Shown here piece by piece: positions 12,179-20,912 of a stretch of 64,000 nt of DNA (position 1 is the first letter of the stretch; each line of letters begins with the position of its first letter). The position numbers and the translations under genes are program-made. A model generated the notes under the pieces. The model was not told the origin of the DNA. It saw only the letters and a list, made by a program, of their open reading frames with translations, and searched no databases. Origin of the DNA: Avipropionibacterium sp050157065 (GTDB lineage: Bacteria; Actinomycetota; Actinomycetes; Propionibacteriales; Propionibacteriaceae); NCBI GenBank assembly GCA_050157065.1, contig CP189573.1; one strand, written 5' to 3'.

Positions 12179-13918
12179 GTGACCGACTTCGAGGACGTGT
12201 CCGAGGACGCGGAGCTGCGTGCGCGCGTGGCGGCGCTGTCCCGGGAGCTGGCCGACCTGCGGGTGGCCCAGTCGGCCCATCCCAAGGAGTTGCAGCAGCT
12301 GGAGCGACGGCTCGCCGACGCCCGCCGCGAGGTCGGTGTCAGTGCCGCCCGGGTCGACCGGCTGAACACCGTGCTGGCCGAGGCCCGCGAGACCATCGTG
12401 ACGTTGCGGGACGAGGCCGACCGACTCGCCCTGCCGCCGGTCACCTTCGGCACCGTGGTGGGCCGGATCGACGACCAGACCGTCGACGTCTACACCGGTG
12501 GCCGCAAGGTCCGGGTTTCGCTCAGCAGCCAGGTTGCCCAGGATGACCTGCAGCCGGGCCGCGAGGTGATCGTCAACGAGTCACTGAACGTGGTCGCCGT
12601 CCTCGGGCAGGACCGGGTCGGCGAGGTCTGCCACCTCAAGGAGGTGCTGCCCGACGGGGAACGAGCCGTGGTCAGCACCCACGGCGACGAGGACCTGATC
12701 GTCCGACTGGCGACACCACTGACCGCCGATCGGCTGCGCTCTGGCGACTCCCTGCTGGTCGACCGGCGGGTGCACTTCGCGTACGAGCGGGTGCCGAAGC
12801 TCGACGTCGAGGACCTGGTGCTGGAGGAGGTGCCCGACATCGGCTACGAGTCGATCGGCGGGCTGAGCGGTCAACTCGAGGCGATCCGCGATGCGGTCGA
12901 GCTGCCGTTCCTGTACCCCGACGTCTTCGCCGAGCACCGGCTGCGGCCGCCGAAGGGGATCCTGCTGTACGGCCCGCCCGGCTGCGGCAAGACCATGATC
13001 GCCAAGGCGGTCGCCAACTCGCTGGCCCGCAAGGTGACCGACCGGACCGGGGAGGAGGGGCGCTCCTTCTTCATCAACATCAAGGGCCCCGAGCTGCTCA
13101 ACAAGTACGTCGGCGAGACCGAACGCCACATCCGACTCGTCTTCCAGAAGGCGCGGGACAAGGCGATCGACGGGGTCCCGGTGATCGTCTTCTTCGACGA
13201 GATGGACTCCCTGTTCAAGACCCGCGGTTCGGGGGTGTCATCGGACGTCGAGAACACGATCGTGCCGCAGCTGCTGAGCGAGATCGACGGTGTCGAGGGC
13301 CTGCACAACGTGATCATCATCGGCGCCTCCAACCGGGAGGACATGATCGACCCGGCGATCCTGCGACCGGGCCGGCTCGACGTCAAGATCAAGATCGAAC
13401 GGCCCGACGCGGAGTCCGCGCGCGACATCTTCGCCAAGTACCTCACCCCCGACCTGCCGCTGCACGAGGCCGACCTGGCCGAGTTCGACGGCCACCGGGA
13501 GCGGTGCGTACGGGCCATGATTGACTCCACGGTGGAGCGGATGTACTCCACCGGTGAGGAGAACCGGTTCCTCGAGGTGACCTACGCCGGTGGTGACAAG
13601 GAGGTCCTGTACTTCAAGGACTTCAACTCCGGTGCCATGATCGGCAACATCGTCGATCGGGCCAAGAAGATGGCGATCAAGGACTTCCTCACCGCTCAGC
13701 AGCGTGGCATCCGGGTCGACCACCTGTTGCAATCCTGCGTGGACGAGTTCGCTGAGAACGAGGACCTGCCCAACACCACCAACCCTGACGACTGGGCCAA
13801 GATCTCGGGCAAGAAGGGGGAGCGGATCGTGTTCATCCGCACCCTGGTCTCGTCCAAGACCTCCGGTGCGGCGTCCCGCTCGATCGAGACGGTGTCCAAC
13901 ACCGGCCAGTACCTCTGA
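12179..13918 (+). CDS. arc: Proteasome-associated AAA ATPase (ARC/Mpa)
   Basis: This hexameric unfoldase recognises pupylated proteins and feeds them into the 20S proteasome. The 579 residues contain an N-terminal coiled coil (about 8-75) that binds Pup and two tandem OB folds (about 80-230). The AAA+ domain follows, with Walker A GPPGCGKT, Walker B IVFFDEMD, sensor/arginine-finger region ILRPGRLD, and the C-terminal proteasome-docking tail GQYL. The GTG start sits behind GGGAGG. It follows trmI by 30 bp. Three unrelated genes separate it from dop, whereas in mycobacteria the genes are closer together. Confidence 0.97.
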   Translation: MTDFEDVSEDAELRARVAALSRELADLRVAQSAHPKELQQLERRLADARREVGVSAARVDRLNTVLAEARETIVTLRDEADRLALPPVTFGTVVGRIDDQTVDVYTGGRKVRVSLSSQVAQDDLQPGREVIVNESLNVVAVLGQDRVGEVCHLKEVLPDGERAVVSTHGDEDLIVRLATPLTADRLRSGDSLLVDRRVHFAYERVPKLDVEDLVLEEVPDIGYESIGGLSGQLEAIRDAVELPFLYPDVFAEHRLRPPKGILLYGPPGCGKTMIAKAVANSLARKVTDRTGEEGRSFFINIKGPELLNKYVGETERHIRLVFQKARDKAIDGVPVIVFFDEMDSLFKTRGSGVSSDVENTIVPQLLSEIDGVEGLHNVIIIGASNREDMIDPAILRPGRLDVKIKIERPDAESARDIFAKYLTPDLPLHEADLAEFDGHRERCVRAMIDSTVERMYSTGEENRFLEVTYAGGDKEVLYFKDFNSGAMIGNIVDRAKKMAIKDFLTAQQRGIRVDHLLQSCVDEFAENEDLPNTTNPDDWAKISGKKGERIVFIRTLVSSKTSGAASRSIETVSNTGQYL

Positions 13919-13958
13919 GGGCCACTCGGACCTCTGAGGCCTACCCGGGTCGTACGGC

Positions 13959-14534
13959 TCAGACGCCGAGCGCCTTGCCCACGGTCCGGGTGAGCTGCTG
14001 CGAGACCTCGCTGGTCGGTGTCCCTTGCATCGTCGCCAGGTGGGCGCCGAACAGCAGCACCCAGAAGGTGGTCTCGAGCCAGGCCGGGTCGCCGGCCGGA
14101 TCGAGGGTGCCGTCGGCCAGCCCGCGACCGATCACTGACTCGAGGCCCTGACCACTCCCGTCGACGTCCGGATCGACCGTCGTCCAGCTGTCGGGGTCGA
14201 CCATCGCGTTGTCGGCGAAGATCAGCCCCAGCACCGGCCCCAGGGCGTAGAACTCCTGGGCCAGCCGCTGCAGGGCGGCCAGCCCGGTGCCGTCAGTGGG
14301 TCGAGCCGACGTGGCGGCGCGGCCGAATCGGGCCCGGCACTCACGGTCGATGGCCCCGAGTAGGGCGGTCCGGTTGGCGAACTGCCGGTGCAGCGTCGAC
14401 CGGCTCAGGTCGGCAGCCGAGGCGATCTCGCCCAGGGTGGCATCCGGCCGCACGGCGAGCACCTCGATCGCGGTGTCGACGAGGAGGGCACGGGTCCGGC
14501 GACTCGTGGCCGACTCCGGTTCCGATCGGGGCAT
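13959..14534 (-). CDS. TetR-family transcriptional regulator
   Basis: A 191-residue protein starting MPRSEPESATSRRTRALLVD. Residues about 12-60 form a TetR helix-turn-helix (TLGEIASAADLSRSTLHRQF), the only recognisable motif. The rest is the ligand-binding helical domain, which is poorly conserved, so the inducer is unknown. The ATG at 14534 was chosen over longer alternatives because the helix-turn-helix then sits at the usual distance from the N-terminus. It is divergent from a small membrane-protein gene, and a perfect palindrome lies between them. It probably represses that gene and itself. Confidence 0.87.
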   Translation of the reverse strand: MPRSEPESATSRRTRALLVDTAIEVLAVRPDATLGEIASAADLSRSTLHRQFANRTALLGAIDRECRARFGRAATSARPTDGTGLAALQRLAQEFYALGPVLGLIFADNAMVDPDSWTTVDPDVDGSGQGLESVIGRGLADGTLDPAGDPAWLETTFWVLLFGAHLATMQGTPTSEVSQQLTRTVGKALGV

Positions 14535-14572
14535 GCGCAGAGCATAGTCGGTACATCGTGGTAGCAAAATAG

Positions 14573-14590
14573 GACACTGGTGTGTCACAC
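14573..14590. promoter_or_regulatory. Candidate operator for the divergent TetR regulator
   Basis: Two overlapping inverted repeats occur in the 63-bp gap between the divergent starts: GACAC-N4-GTGTC at 14573-14586 and the perfect GTGTG-T-CACAC at 14580-14590. TetR proteins bind such short palindromes near their own promoter. Assignment to the adjacent regulator is inferred from position. Confidence 0.5.
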
Positions 14591-14597
14591 TGAAGGC

Positions 14598-15113
14598 ATG
14601 ACGGGAGTCGAGGACCGCAGGAAGGACCACACCGTGGACGCGGCAGACCAGCCACCGGCGCAGTTCCGGGTGTCCGAGGCCGTTCGGGCCGGCATCGTCG
14701 TGGTCACGACCGTGCTCGGGACAGGCCTCGGCGTCGCCGCCCCGGTGGTGCTGCGATGGGCGAGCCAACTCGACTGGCTGCCGTTCCAGGGGCCACGCGA
14801 GCTGCTCGCCGGCCTGGCCGGCTGGGCCGGCTCGTGGATCCTGGTCGCGCTCGGTCTGGTCACCGGCCTGGTGGCCGGGCTGCTGATCGTCGGCTCACTG
14901 ACCACCGTGACCGTGACCGCCCGCGACCTCGTGTTCACCACCGGCGACAAGGTGGAGCGGTACGCCCGCGCACAGGTGACCGAGGTGGTGCTCGACGGCA
15001 AGCACCTTGTGCTGCGCGACGAGCGGGACGCCGACCTGGTCCGCCACGACCTGGACGTGGAACCCCCGCCCGTACTCGACGCCATCCGGGAACGGCGCTG
15101 GCCGGTCCGTTGA
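14598..15113 (+). CDS. Small membrane protein, YqeB-like (bacterial PH-type domain)
   Basis: The 171-residue protein starts at ATG 14598 (MTGVEDRRKDH), behind GAAGG. It has a polar N-terminus of about 35 residues and two transmembrane helices (about 38-60 and 80-110). A cytosolic C-terminal beta-rich segment follows, with TVTARDLVFTTGDKVERYA and TEVVLDGKHLVLRDERD. This arrangement resembles the YqeB family, whose function is not known. Divergence from the TetR gene with a shared palindromic operator suggests it is the regulator's target. Family assignment is by overall look and moderately confident. Confidence 0.6.
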   Translation: MTGVEDRRKDHTVDAADQPPAQFRVSEAVRAGIVVVTTVLGTGLGVAAPVVLRWASQLDWLPFQGPRELLAGLAGWAGSWILVALGLVTGLVAGLLIVGSLTTVTVTARDLVFTTGDKVERYARAQVTEVVLDGKHLVLRDERDADLVRHDLDVEPPPVLDAIRERRWPVR

Positions 15114-15126
15114 CCCGTACGTCAGC

Positions 15127-15528
15127 TCACGACCGGACTCGTCGCACCACGAGGGCGACCAGCCGCCAGCCGAGCAAAAACACCGCGAGCGTGATCGTGG
15201 CGACGACGATGAAGGGGACGGCGGCGGTGTCACCGGCGGCGATCCGCAGCATCATCCCGGCCGGGACGGTCAGCAGCCAGATGACCACGCCGGTCGGCCA
15301 CAGCCGTGCCGGGTGTCGCCACGCCCGGGTGAAGACGTGGCCGACGAAGCACCCGATCAGAAACGGCCAGGCGGTGACCAACACTCCGAGCGGGGTCAGG
15401 TCGGCCGCGTGGCTCGCCCGACCGATCACCGCGAAGACGACCACCAGCACGTAGTCGATCACCAGGGGGACGGGTGACCCGGTGGTCGTGGCGGGCGTGG
15501 TCGACGGCTCGTCGGTCGTGGTGGTCAC
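15127..15528 (-). CDS. DUF3054 family membrane protein
   Basis: A 133-residue protein with a Thr-rich N-terminus (GTG start giving V-TTTTDEPSTT). Four predicted membrane helices follow, containing LVIDYVLVVVFAVIGRASHA, then LVTAWPFLIGCFVGH and later WPTGVVIWLLTVPAGM. These are the hallmarks of the actinobacterial DUF3054 family. Its function is not known. It is convergent with the preceding YqeB-like gene (13 bp between stops) and divergent from dop, whose GTG start is only 36 bp away, so their promoters must overlap. Confidence 0.8.
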   Translation of the reverse strand: MTTTTDEPSTTPATTTGSPVPLVIDYVLVVVFAVIGRASHAADLTPLGVLVTAWPFLIGCFVGHVFTRAWRHPARLWPTGVVIWLLTVPAGMMLRIAAGDTAAVPFIVVATITLAVFLLGWRLVALVVRRVRS

Positions 15529-15564
15529 GGGCCCAGCGTAGGCGGCGACACTAGGCTGGCCCGG

Positions 15565-17136
15565 GTGACGGCAGCACCGGACCGCGTGATGGGGATCGAG
15601 ACCGAGTACGGGATCAGCGTGGAGCGACGCCCCGGGGACGACCCGATCCATCCGATGCACCTCAGCAACATCGTGGTCCGGGGCTACGCCGACGCCACGC
15701 AACGCGGTCGGGCCGGCTGGGACTACGCCACCGAGTCACCCCTGCAGGACGTCCGGGGAGTCCGGATCCCGCGGGCCACCGCCCATCCGGACCTGCTCAC
15801 CGACGCCGACACCGGGATGGCGAACGTCGTGCTGACCAACGGGGCCCGCTTCTATGTCGACCACGCCCACCCGGAGTACTCCGGCCCCGAGGTCACCACG
15901 GCGCGCGATGCGGTGGTCTGGGACCGGGCCGGTGACCTGATCATGGTCGACGCGGCACGCCGGGCGACCGAGCTGTTGGGCCGGGCGGTGCGGGTCCACA
16001 AGAACAACACCGACGGGAAGGGATCCTCGTACGGCACCCACGAGAACTACCTGCTGGACCGCGACACCCCGTTCAGCCGCGTGGTCACCCAGTTCACCGG
16101 CTTCCTGGTGTCACGGCAGCCGGTGATCGGCGCGGGTCGGATCGGCCTGGGACAGGCGAGCGAGCAGGCGGGCTTCCAGATCTCGCAGCGGGCCGACTTC
16201 TTCGAAGCCCCGGTCGGCCTGGAGACCACCATGAACCGGCCGATCATCAACACCCGCGACGAGCCGCACAGTGACCCGCGCCGGTACCGACGGCTGCACG
16301 TGATCACCGGCGACGCCACCCAGGCCGAATGGTCCACCTGGTTGAAGGTCGGTACGGCTTCGCTGACACTTCGTGCGTTGGCGGCCGGGCACCTGGCCGA
16401 CGTCCCGCAGCTGGCCGACCCGGTGCCGGCGATGCAGCAGGTCAGCCACGACCCGACCTGCCGGGCCCTGGTCCGGACCGAGCACGGCGACCGGGTGACC
16501 GCGGTCGAGCTGCAGCGCGCCTACCTGGCCGGCTGCCGCACCTTCGTCGCGGCGGGGGAGTTCGGCAGCGAGCGGCAGTACGCGGAGGCCGGCAAGTTGC
16601 TCGACGCCTGGCAGGACGTGCTCGACACCCTTGAGCGTGACCCGCTCGAACTGCGGGACCGGTTGGAGTGGGTGGCGAAGTGGTCGCTGCTGCAGTCGTA
16701 CGTCGACCGTGACGGGCTGCCGTGGTCGGCCCCGAAGCTCGCCCTGATCGACCTCCAGTTCTGTGACCTCGACCCGGAGCGGGGGCTGTACGCGGCGCTG
16801 GAACGTCGCGGCCGGATCCGTCGGCTCGTCGACCCCGCGGAGGTGGCCGCCGCGGTGACGAGACCGCCGGACGACACCCGGGCCCACTTCCGGGGCCGGG
16901 TGATGGACAAGTTCGGTGAGTCCGTCGTCGCGGCCAGCTGGGACACGCTGATCCTCGACGTCCCCGGCCGGCGCACCCTGCAACGGCTGGAGTTGGTCGA
17001 CCCGTTCGTCGGCGACCGGGCCTCGACCGCCGCGCTGGTCGACGACGCCGACTCGGTGACCGCCCTGGTGGCGGCCTGGTCCGGACTGGGTGGTCCGGAT
17101 GGCGGCCACAGCTCGGCCGCCGGACCACGCGGTTAG
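15565..17136 (+). CDS. dop: Depupylase / Pup deamidase
   Basis: Dop deamidates the C-terminal glutamine of Pup to glutamate and also removes Pup from substrates. The 523-residue protein belongs to the carboxylate-amine ligase fold shared with PafA. It opens MGIETEYGIS (catalytic and metal-binding acidic residues). It has the Dop-specific loop GRAGWDYATESPLQDVRG, which separates it from PafA, then HPEYSGPE and VHKNNTDGKGSSYGTHENYL. The GTG start follows CGGG. Pup is 10 bp downstream. The partner ligase pafA is not in this window and is expected elsewhere. Confidence 0.96.
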   Translation: MTAAPDRVMGIETEYGISVERRPGDDPIHPMHLSNIVVRGYADATQRGRAGWDYATESPLQDVRGVRIPRATAHPDLLTDADTGMANVVLTNGARFYVDHAHPEYSGPEVTTARDAVVWDRAGDLIMVDAARRATELLGRAVRVHKNNTDGKGSSYGTHENYLLDRDTPFSRVVTQFTGFLVSRQPVIGAGRIGLGQASEQAGFQISQRADFFEAPVGLETTMNRPIINTRDEPHSDPRRYRRLHVITGDATQAEWSTWLKVGTASLTLRALAAGHLADVPQLADPVPAMQQVSHDPTCRALVRTEHGDRVTAVELQRAYLAGCRTFVAAGEFGSERQYAEAGKLLDAWQDVLDTLERDPLELRDRLEWVAKWSLLQSYVDRDGLPWSAPKLALIDLQFCDLDPERGLYAALERRGRIRRLVDPAEVAAAVTRPPDDTRAHFRGRVMDKFGESVVAASWDTLILDVPGRRTLQRLELVDPFVGDRASTAALVDDADSVTALVAAWSGLGGPDGGHSSAAGPRG

Positions 17137-17146
17137 GCTGGGAACC

Positions 17147-17335
17147 ATGTCAGAGCAGAGCCAGCCGAACCGGCGACCGGACGAGCCGGAACCCGAGCCC
17201 GCACCGCTGCCGCAGTCCGGCGGTGGACAGCGTCGCGACGAGGACATCGATTCCCTGCTCGACGACATCGACGACGTGCTCGAGGTCAACGCCGAGGAGT
17301 TCGTGCGATCGTTCGTGCAGAAGGGCGGCCAGTGA
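17147..17335 (+). CDS. pup: Prokaryotic ubiquitin-like protein Pup
   Basis: This 62-residue protein is attached to lysines of proteins to mark them for the proteasome. It starts MSEQSQPNRRPDEPEPEP and is disordered and acidic. The conserved C-terminal half has LLDDIDDVLEVNAEEF, the coiled-coil-binding region for ARC, and it ends FVRSFVQKGGQ. The terminal GGQ must be deamidated by Dop to GGE before ligation by PafA. Its stop overlaps the prcB start (GTGATG), consistent with coupled translation. Confidence 0.97.
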   Translation: MSEQSQPNRRPDEPEPEPAPLPQSGGGQRRDEDIDSLLDDIDDVLEVNAEEFVRSFVQKGGQ

Positions 17336-18165
17336 TGCCGGCCGACGCCATGCTGCCCCCGGCGTTCCTGCGGTCGGGATCGTCATCGTTCAGTGAGTTC
17401 CTGGCCGACGTACGACCCGACCTCACCCCGGCCGCCAAGGTCGGCGCCGAGACCGCCGGCCAGCTCGCCCCGCACGGCACCACGATCGTGGCGGCGACCT
17501 TCGACGGCGGTGTCGTGATGGCCGGTGACCGGCGCGCGACGATGGGCAACATGATCGCCCAGCGCGACATCCAGAAGGTGTACCCGGCCGACGAGTACTC
17601 GCTGGTCGGCATCGCCGGTGCGGCGGGCATCGCGGTCGAGATGGTGCGGCTGTTCCGGGTCGAGCTCGAACACTACGAGAAGATCGAGGGTGCGCCGCTG
17701 TCGTTGGACGGCAAGGCCAACCGGTTGGCCGCGATGATCAGGCAGAACCTGCCGATGGCGATGCAGGGGTTGGCGGTGCTGCCGCTGTTCGCGGGCTGGG
17801 ACCCGTCCACCGGGCAGGGCAGGATCATCTCCTACGACGCGACCGGGGGCCGGTACGAGGAGACCTCGTTCCACTCGGTGGGCTCGGGGTCGGTGTTCGC
17901 CCGCGGCGCGTTGAAGAAGTTGTACCGTCCGCAGTTCGACGCCGAGCAGGCCGCGATGGCGGTTGTCCAGTCGCTGTACGACGCGGCTGACGACGACTCC
18001 GCGACCGGCGGTCCCGACCTGACCCGTCACATCTACCCGGTGGTGATGGTGGTGGACGAGAACGGCGTTGACCAGTTCGACGAGGCCGAGGTGTCATCGA
18101 TGATGGACCGGCTGATCGCGGGTCGGATGGTCCGGCCCGACGGTCCGGCGGCGGAGCTGTCGTGA
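17332..18165 (+). CDS. prcB: 20S proteasome beta subunit
   Basis: PrcB forms the catalytic inner rings of the 20S core. The first 49 residues are a propeptide ending APHG, and the mature chain begins with the nucleophilic threonine in TTIVAATFDGGVVMAGDRRA (Thr50 from the GTG start). The conserved Asp of GDRRA and the lysine of DIQKVYP are the rest of the active site. The N-terminal SSSFSEFL of the propeptide is typical. Starts at GTG 17332 or ATG 17335 are both plausible. It is coupled to pup upstream and followed by prcA after 37 bp. Confidence 0.97.
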   Translation: MMPADAMLPPAFLRSGSSSFSEFLADVRPDLTPAAKVGAETAGQLAPHGTTIVAATFDGGVVMAGDRRATMGNMIAQRDIQKVYPADEYSLVGIAGAAGIAVEMVRLFRVELEHYEKIEGAPLSLDGKANRLAAMIRQNLPMAMQGLAVLPLFAGWDPSTGQGRIISYDATGGRYEETSFHSVGSGSVFARGALKKLYRPQFDAEQAAMAVVQSLYDAADDDSATGGPDLTRHIYPVVMVVDENGVDQFDEAEVSSMMDRLIAGRMVRPDGPAAELS

Positions 18166-18202
18166 TCATGGAACCGTCCGTGCGAGAGGGAACGAGCCCG
18201 CG

Positions 18203-19036
18203 ATGAGCATGATGTACGTTGCGCCCGAGCAACAGATGAAGGATCGGGCCGACTTCGCCCGCAAGGGCATCGCCCGGGGTCGGTCGGTCGTCGTGCTGCG
18301 CTACGCCGACGGCATCTGCTTCGTCGCCGAGAACCGGTCCCAGGCGCTGCACAAGGTGAGCGAGATCTACGACCGGATCGGGTTCGCCGCGGTCGGTCGG
18401 TACAACGAGTTCGAGAACCTGCGGATCGCCGGCATCCGGCACGCCGACCTACGCGGGTACAGCTACGACCGGGCCGACGTCACCGGCCGCGGCCTGGCCA
18501 ATGCGTACGCCCAACTGCTCGGCACCATCTTCTCCAGCGGCGGCGAGAAGCCGTACGAGGTGGAGATCTTCGTCGCCGAGGTCGGCGTGACCGCCGAACA
18601 CGACCAGATCTACCGGCTGACCTATGACGGCTCGGTGGGCGACGAGGCACGGTTCGCCGTGATGGGTGGGCAGGCCGAGGCCATCACCACCACGATCGCC
18701 GAGGGCTACCGTGACGGGTTGAGCCTGGCCGAGGCCGTGGCGCTGGCCGTACGGGCACTGGCCGGCTCCCGCGGCGGCGCGGGCGACCTGGCCGTCGACG
18801 ACCTGGAGGTGGCGGTGCTCGACCGGCTCCGGCCGCAGGCGCGCAAGTTCCGCCGGATCACCGCGACCGAGTTGGGCGGGATGACCGGTGTCGGCAGTTC
18901 GGCGGCCGACAGCACGGCTGCAACCGCCGACGAGTCCGGTGACGTCGACGCTGCCGCGTCCGAGACTTCGGCCGACGACACCCCTGCCGACACGGATGCC
19001 ACCGACAGCACGGATGCCCCTGACGCCGATGCCTGA
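18203..19036 (+). CDS. prcA: 20S proteasome alpha subunit
   Basis: PrcA forms the outer rings and the gate. The protein starts MSMMYVAPEQQMKDRADFAR, the usual actinobacterial N-terminus that controls pore opening. It continues KGIARGRSVVVLRYADGICF and the NEFENLRIAGIRHADLRGY block. Residues after about 230 form a long tail of Asp, Ala, Ser and Thr (TADESGDVDAAASETSADD), longer than the mycobacterial tail and probably disordered. The last 8 bases overlap the next gene, tyrA, an uncommon neighbour; in mycobacteria pafB, pafC or pafA are near. Confidence 0.96.
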   Translation: MSMMYVAPEQQMKDRADFARKGIARGRSVVVLRYADGICFVAENRSQALHKVSEIYDRIGFAAVGRYNEFENLRIAGIRHADLRGYSYDRADVTGRGLANAYAQLLGTIFSSGGEKPYEVEIFVAEVGVTAEHDQIYRLTYDGSVGDEARFAVMGGQAEAITTTIAEGYRDGLSLAEAVALAVRALAGSRGGAGDLAVDDLEVAVLDRLRPQARKFRRITATELGGMTGVGSSAADSTAATADESGDVDAAASETSADDTPADTDATDSTDAPDADA

Positions 19037-20084
19037 CGGGTCGATCCTGGTCATCGGTGTCGGTTTGGTCGGTGCGTCGATCGCCCTGGCCGCCACCGGC
19101 GCCGGGTGGACCGTCCACCTCAGCGACCGGACCTCCAGCCACGTCCGGGTCGCGGCCGGGCTGGGTGCCGGAACCGTCGAGCGTCCCGAGCCGACTGACG
19201 TCGGGCTGGTCGTGGTCGCCGTACCGCCCGATGCCTGTGCCGACGTGGTGCGCGAGGCGCTGGCCGACCACCCCACCGCGACCGTCACCGATGTCGCGTC
19301 GGTGAAGGCGGCGATCGCCGAGGCGGTGGCCGATGCGCCCGGCGCCGAACGGTACGTCGGCTCCCATCCGATGGCCGGGTCGCACCGGTCCGGGCCGGCG
19401 GCCGCGAACGCCGAACTGTTCGTCGACCGGACCTGGGTCGTCACCCCGCACCACGCCAGTGCCCCGGAACGGGTGGAGCAGGTGGTCGCGCTCGCCAAGG
19501 CCTGTGGCGCGATGGTGCAGTTGATGGACCCGACCGAACACGACGCCGCAGTCGCCGCGGTCTCGCACCTGCCGCACCTGGCCGCGGTGCTGGTCGCCGG
19601 TCAGCTGGTCGACGTACCGGCCGAGCACCTGCAGCTGTCGGGCCAGGGGTTGCGCGACGTCACGCGCATCGCCGGCGGTGACCCGGCACTGTGGACCCAG
19701 ATCCTCACCGCCAACGCCGACGCGCTGCGGCCGCGGCTGCACGCCCTGCGCGGCGGACTGGACGAACTGATCTCCAGCCTGGACGACCGGTCCGAGTTGA
19801 CCGGCGCGCTGCGTGCCGGCAACGACGGGACGAGTCGTATCCCGGGCAAGCACGGCCAGCGCGCCGTCGACTGGGCGCAGGTCGTCATCGAGATCCCCGA
19901 CGCGCCGGGTGCCCTGGCCCGACTGTTCGCCGAGGTGGACGCGGCCGGCATCAACGTCGAGGACGTCGAGATCGAGCACGACCAGGTCCGTGAGGTCGGC
20001 TTCCTGGCGCTGTCGGTGGTGCCGGACCAGGCTGCCGGCCTGCGTGATCACCTGGTGGCCGCCGGCTGGGACCTGCGTGCCTGA
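19029..20084 (+). CDS. tyrA: Prephenate dehydrogenase
   Basis: TyrA oxidatively decarboxylates prephenate to 4-hydroxyphenylpyruvate in tyrosine synthesis. The 351-residue protein has an N-terminal NAD(P)-binding fold (ILVIGVGLVGASIALA), the ASVKAAI strand, the substrate loop GSHPMAGSHRSG and the helical dimer domain with VSHLPHLAAVL. A C-terminal ACT domain (about 285-350, VVIEIPDAPGALARLFAEV) probably mediates tyrosine feedback. The ATG at 19029 overlaps the end of prcA by 8 bp and is the only start that gives the Rossmann fold at residue 5. A 111-bp gap with no gene separates it from cmk. Confidence 0.93.
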   Translation: MPDGSILVIGVGLVGASIALAATGAGWTVHLSDRTSSHVRVAAGLGAGTVERPEPTDVGLVVVAVPPDACADVVREALADHPTATVTDVASVKAAIAEAVADAPGAERYVGSHPMAGSHRSGPAAANAELFVDRTWVVTPHHASAPERVEQVVALAKACGAMVQLMDPTEHDAAVAAVSHLPHLAAVLVAGQLVDVPAEHLQLSGQGLRDVTRIAGGDPALWTQILTANADALRPRLHALRGGLDELISSLDDRSELTGALRAGNDGTSRIPGKHGQRAVDWAQVVIEIPDAPGALARLFAEVDAAGINVEDVEIEHDQVREVGFLALSVVPDQAAGLRDHLVAAGWDLRA

Positions 20085-20195
20085 GTGCCGTCGCCGGCAG
20101 GCCATCGAACGGTCGGCCGGGGTTCAGCCATTGTTCGCCGTCCACCGTCGTGGCGGTCTCGGAGGCGTCACGGCCGAACCGATAGCCTGTTGATC

Positions 20196-20912
20196 GTGTC
20201 GAGCATGCCCCAGGACAGCCGGACCGTGATCGCGATCGACGGTCCCAGCGGATCGGGGAAGTCGAGCACCTCCAAGGGGGTGGCCTCCCGGCTCGGGCTG
20301 GCCTATCTCGACACCGGGGCGATGTACCGCGCCGCGGCATGGCTGGTCCGCGAACGGGGTACCGATCCGCAGGACCGGGCCGCGGTGGCCGAACTGGTGG
20401 ACGGGGCGGAGTTGGCCATCTCGACCTCACCGACGCAGCCGCAGATCCGGATCGAGGGCCACGACGTCACCGAGGCGATCCGGGACCCCGAGATCTCGGC
20501 GACGGTCAGCAACGTCGCGACCAACCAGGACGTCCGTCGCTCGTTGATCGCCCGACAGCGCGCCATCATCGCGGCCTCGCCCACCGGCATCGTCGTCGAG
20601 GGTCGTGACATCACCACGGTGGTCGCCCCGGACGCCGACCTCCGGATCCTGCTGGTCGCCGACCCGCAGGCCCGGGTCACCCGGCGGCACGCCGAGCTGG
20701 GGGACCGGGTCGACGAGGCGGCGGTGACCGACCAGGTGCTGCGCCGGGATCGGGACGACTCGACCGTGGCCGCGTTCACCGAGGCCGCCGAGGGCGTCAC
20801 CGTCGTCGACTCGACCCACCTCGACCTGCCCCAGGTCATCGCCACGATCTGTCGGCTCGCCACCGAAGGCCCCACCAGCACCGCCGAGCCCACGACCCAG
20901 GAGCAGCCGTGA
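20196..20912 (+). CDS. cmk: Cytidylate kinase
   Basis: Cmk phosphorylates CMP and dCMP with ATP. The 238-residue protein starts at GTG 20196 (V-SSMPQDSRTV) or ATG 20205. The open frame continues upstream but is not protein-like. Motifs are the P-loop IDGPSGSGKSSTSKG, then YLDTGAMYRAAA, the CMP-binding region with VSNVATNQDVRRSL, and IVVEGRDITTVVAPDADL. It overlaps the acyltransferase gene by GTGA. The cmk-plsC-der order is common in actinobacteria. Confidence 0.95.
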   Translation: MSSMPQDSRTVIAIDGPSGSGKSSTSKGVASRLGLAYLDTGAMYRAAAWLVRERGTDPQDRAAVAELVDGAELAISTSPTQPQIRIEGHDVTEAIRDPEISATVSNVATNQDVRRSLIARQRAIIAASPTGIVVEGRDITTVVAPDADLRILLVADPQARVTRRHAELGDRVDEAAVTDQVLRRDRDDSTVAAFTEAAEGVTVVDSTHLDLPQVIATICRLATEGPTSTAEPTTQEQP

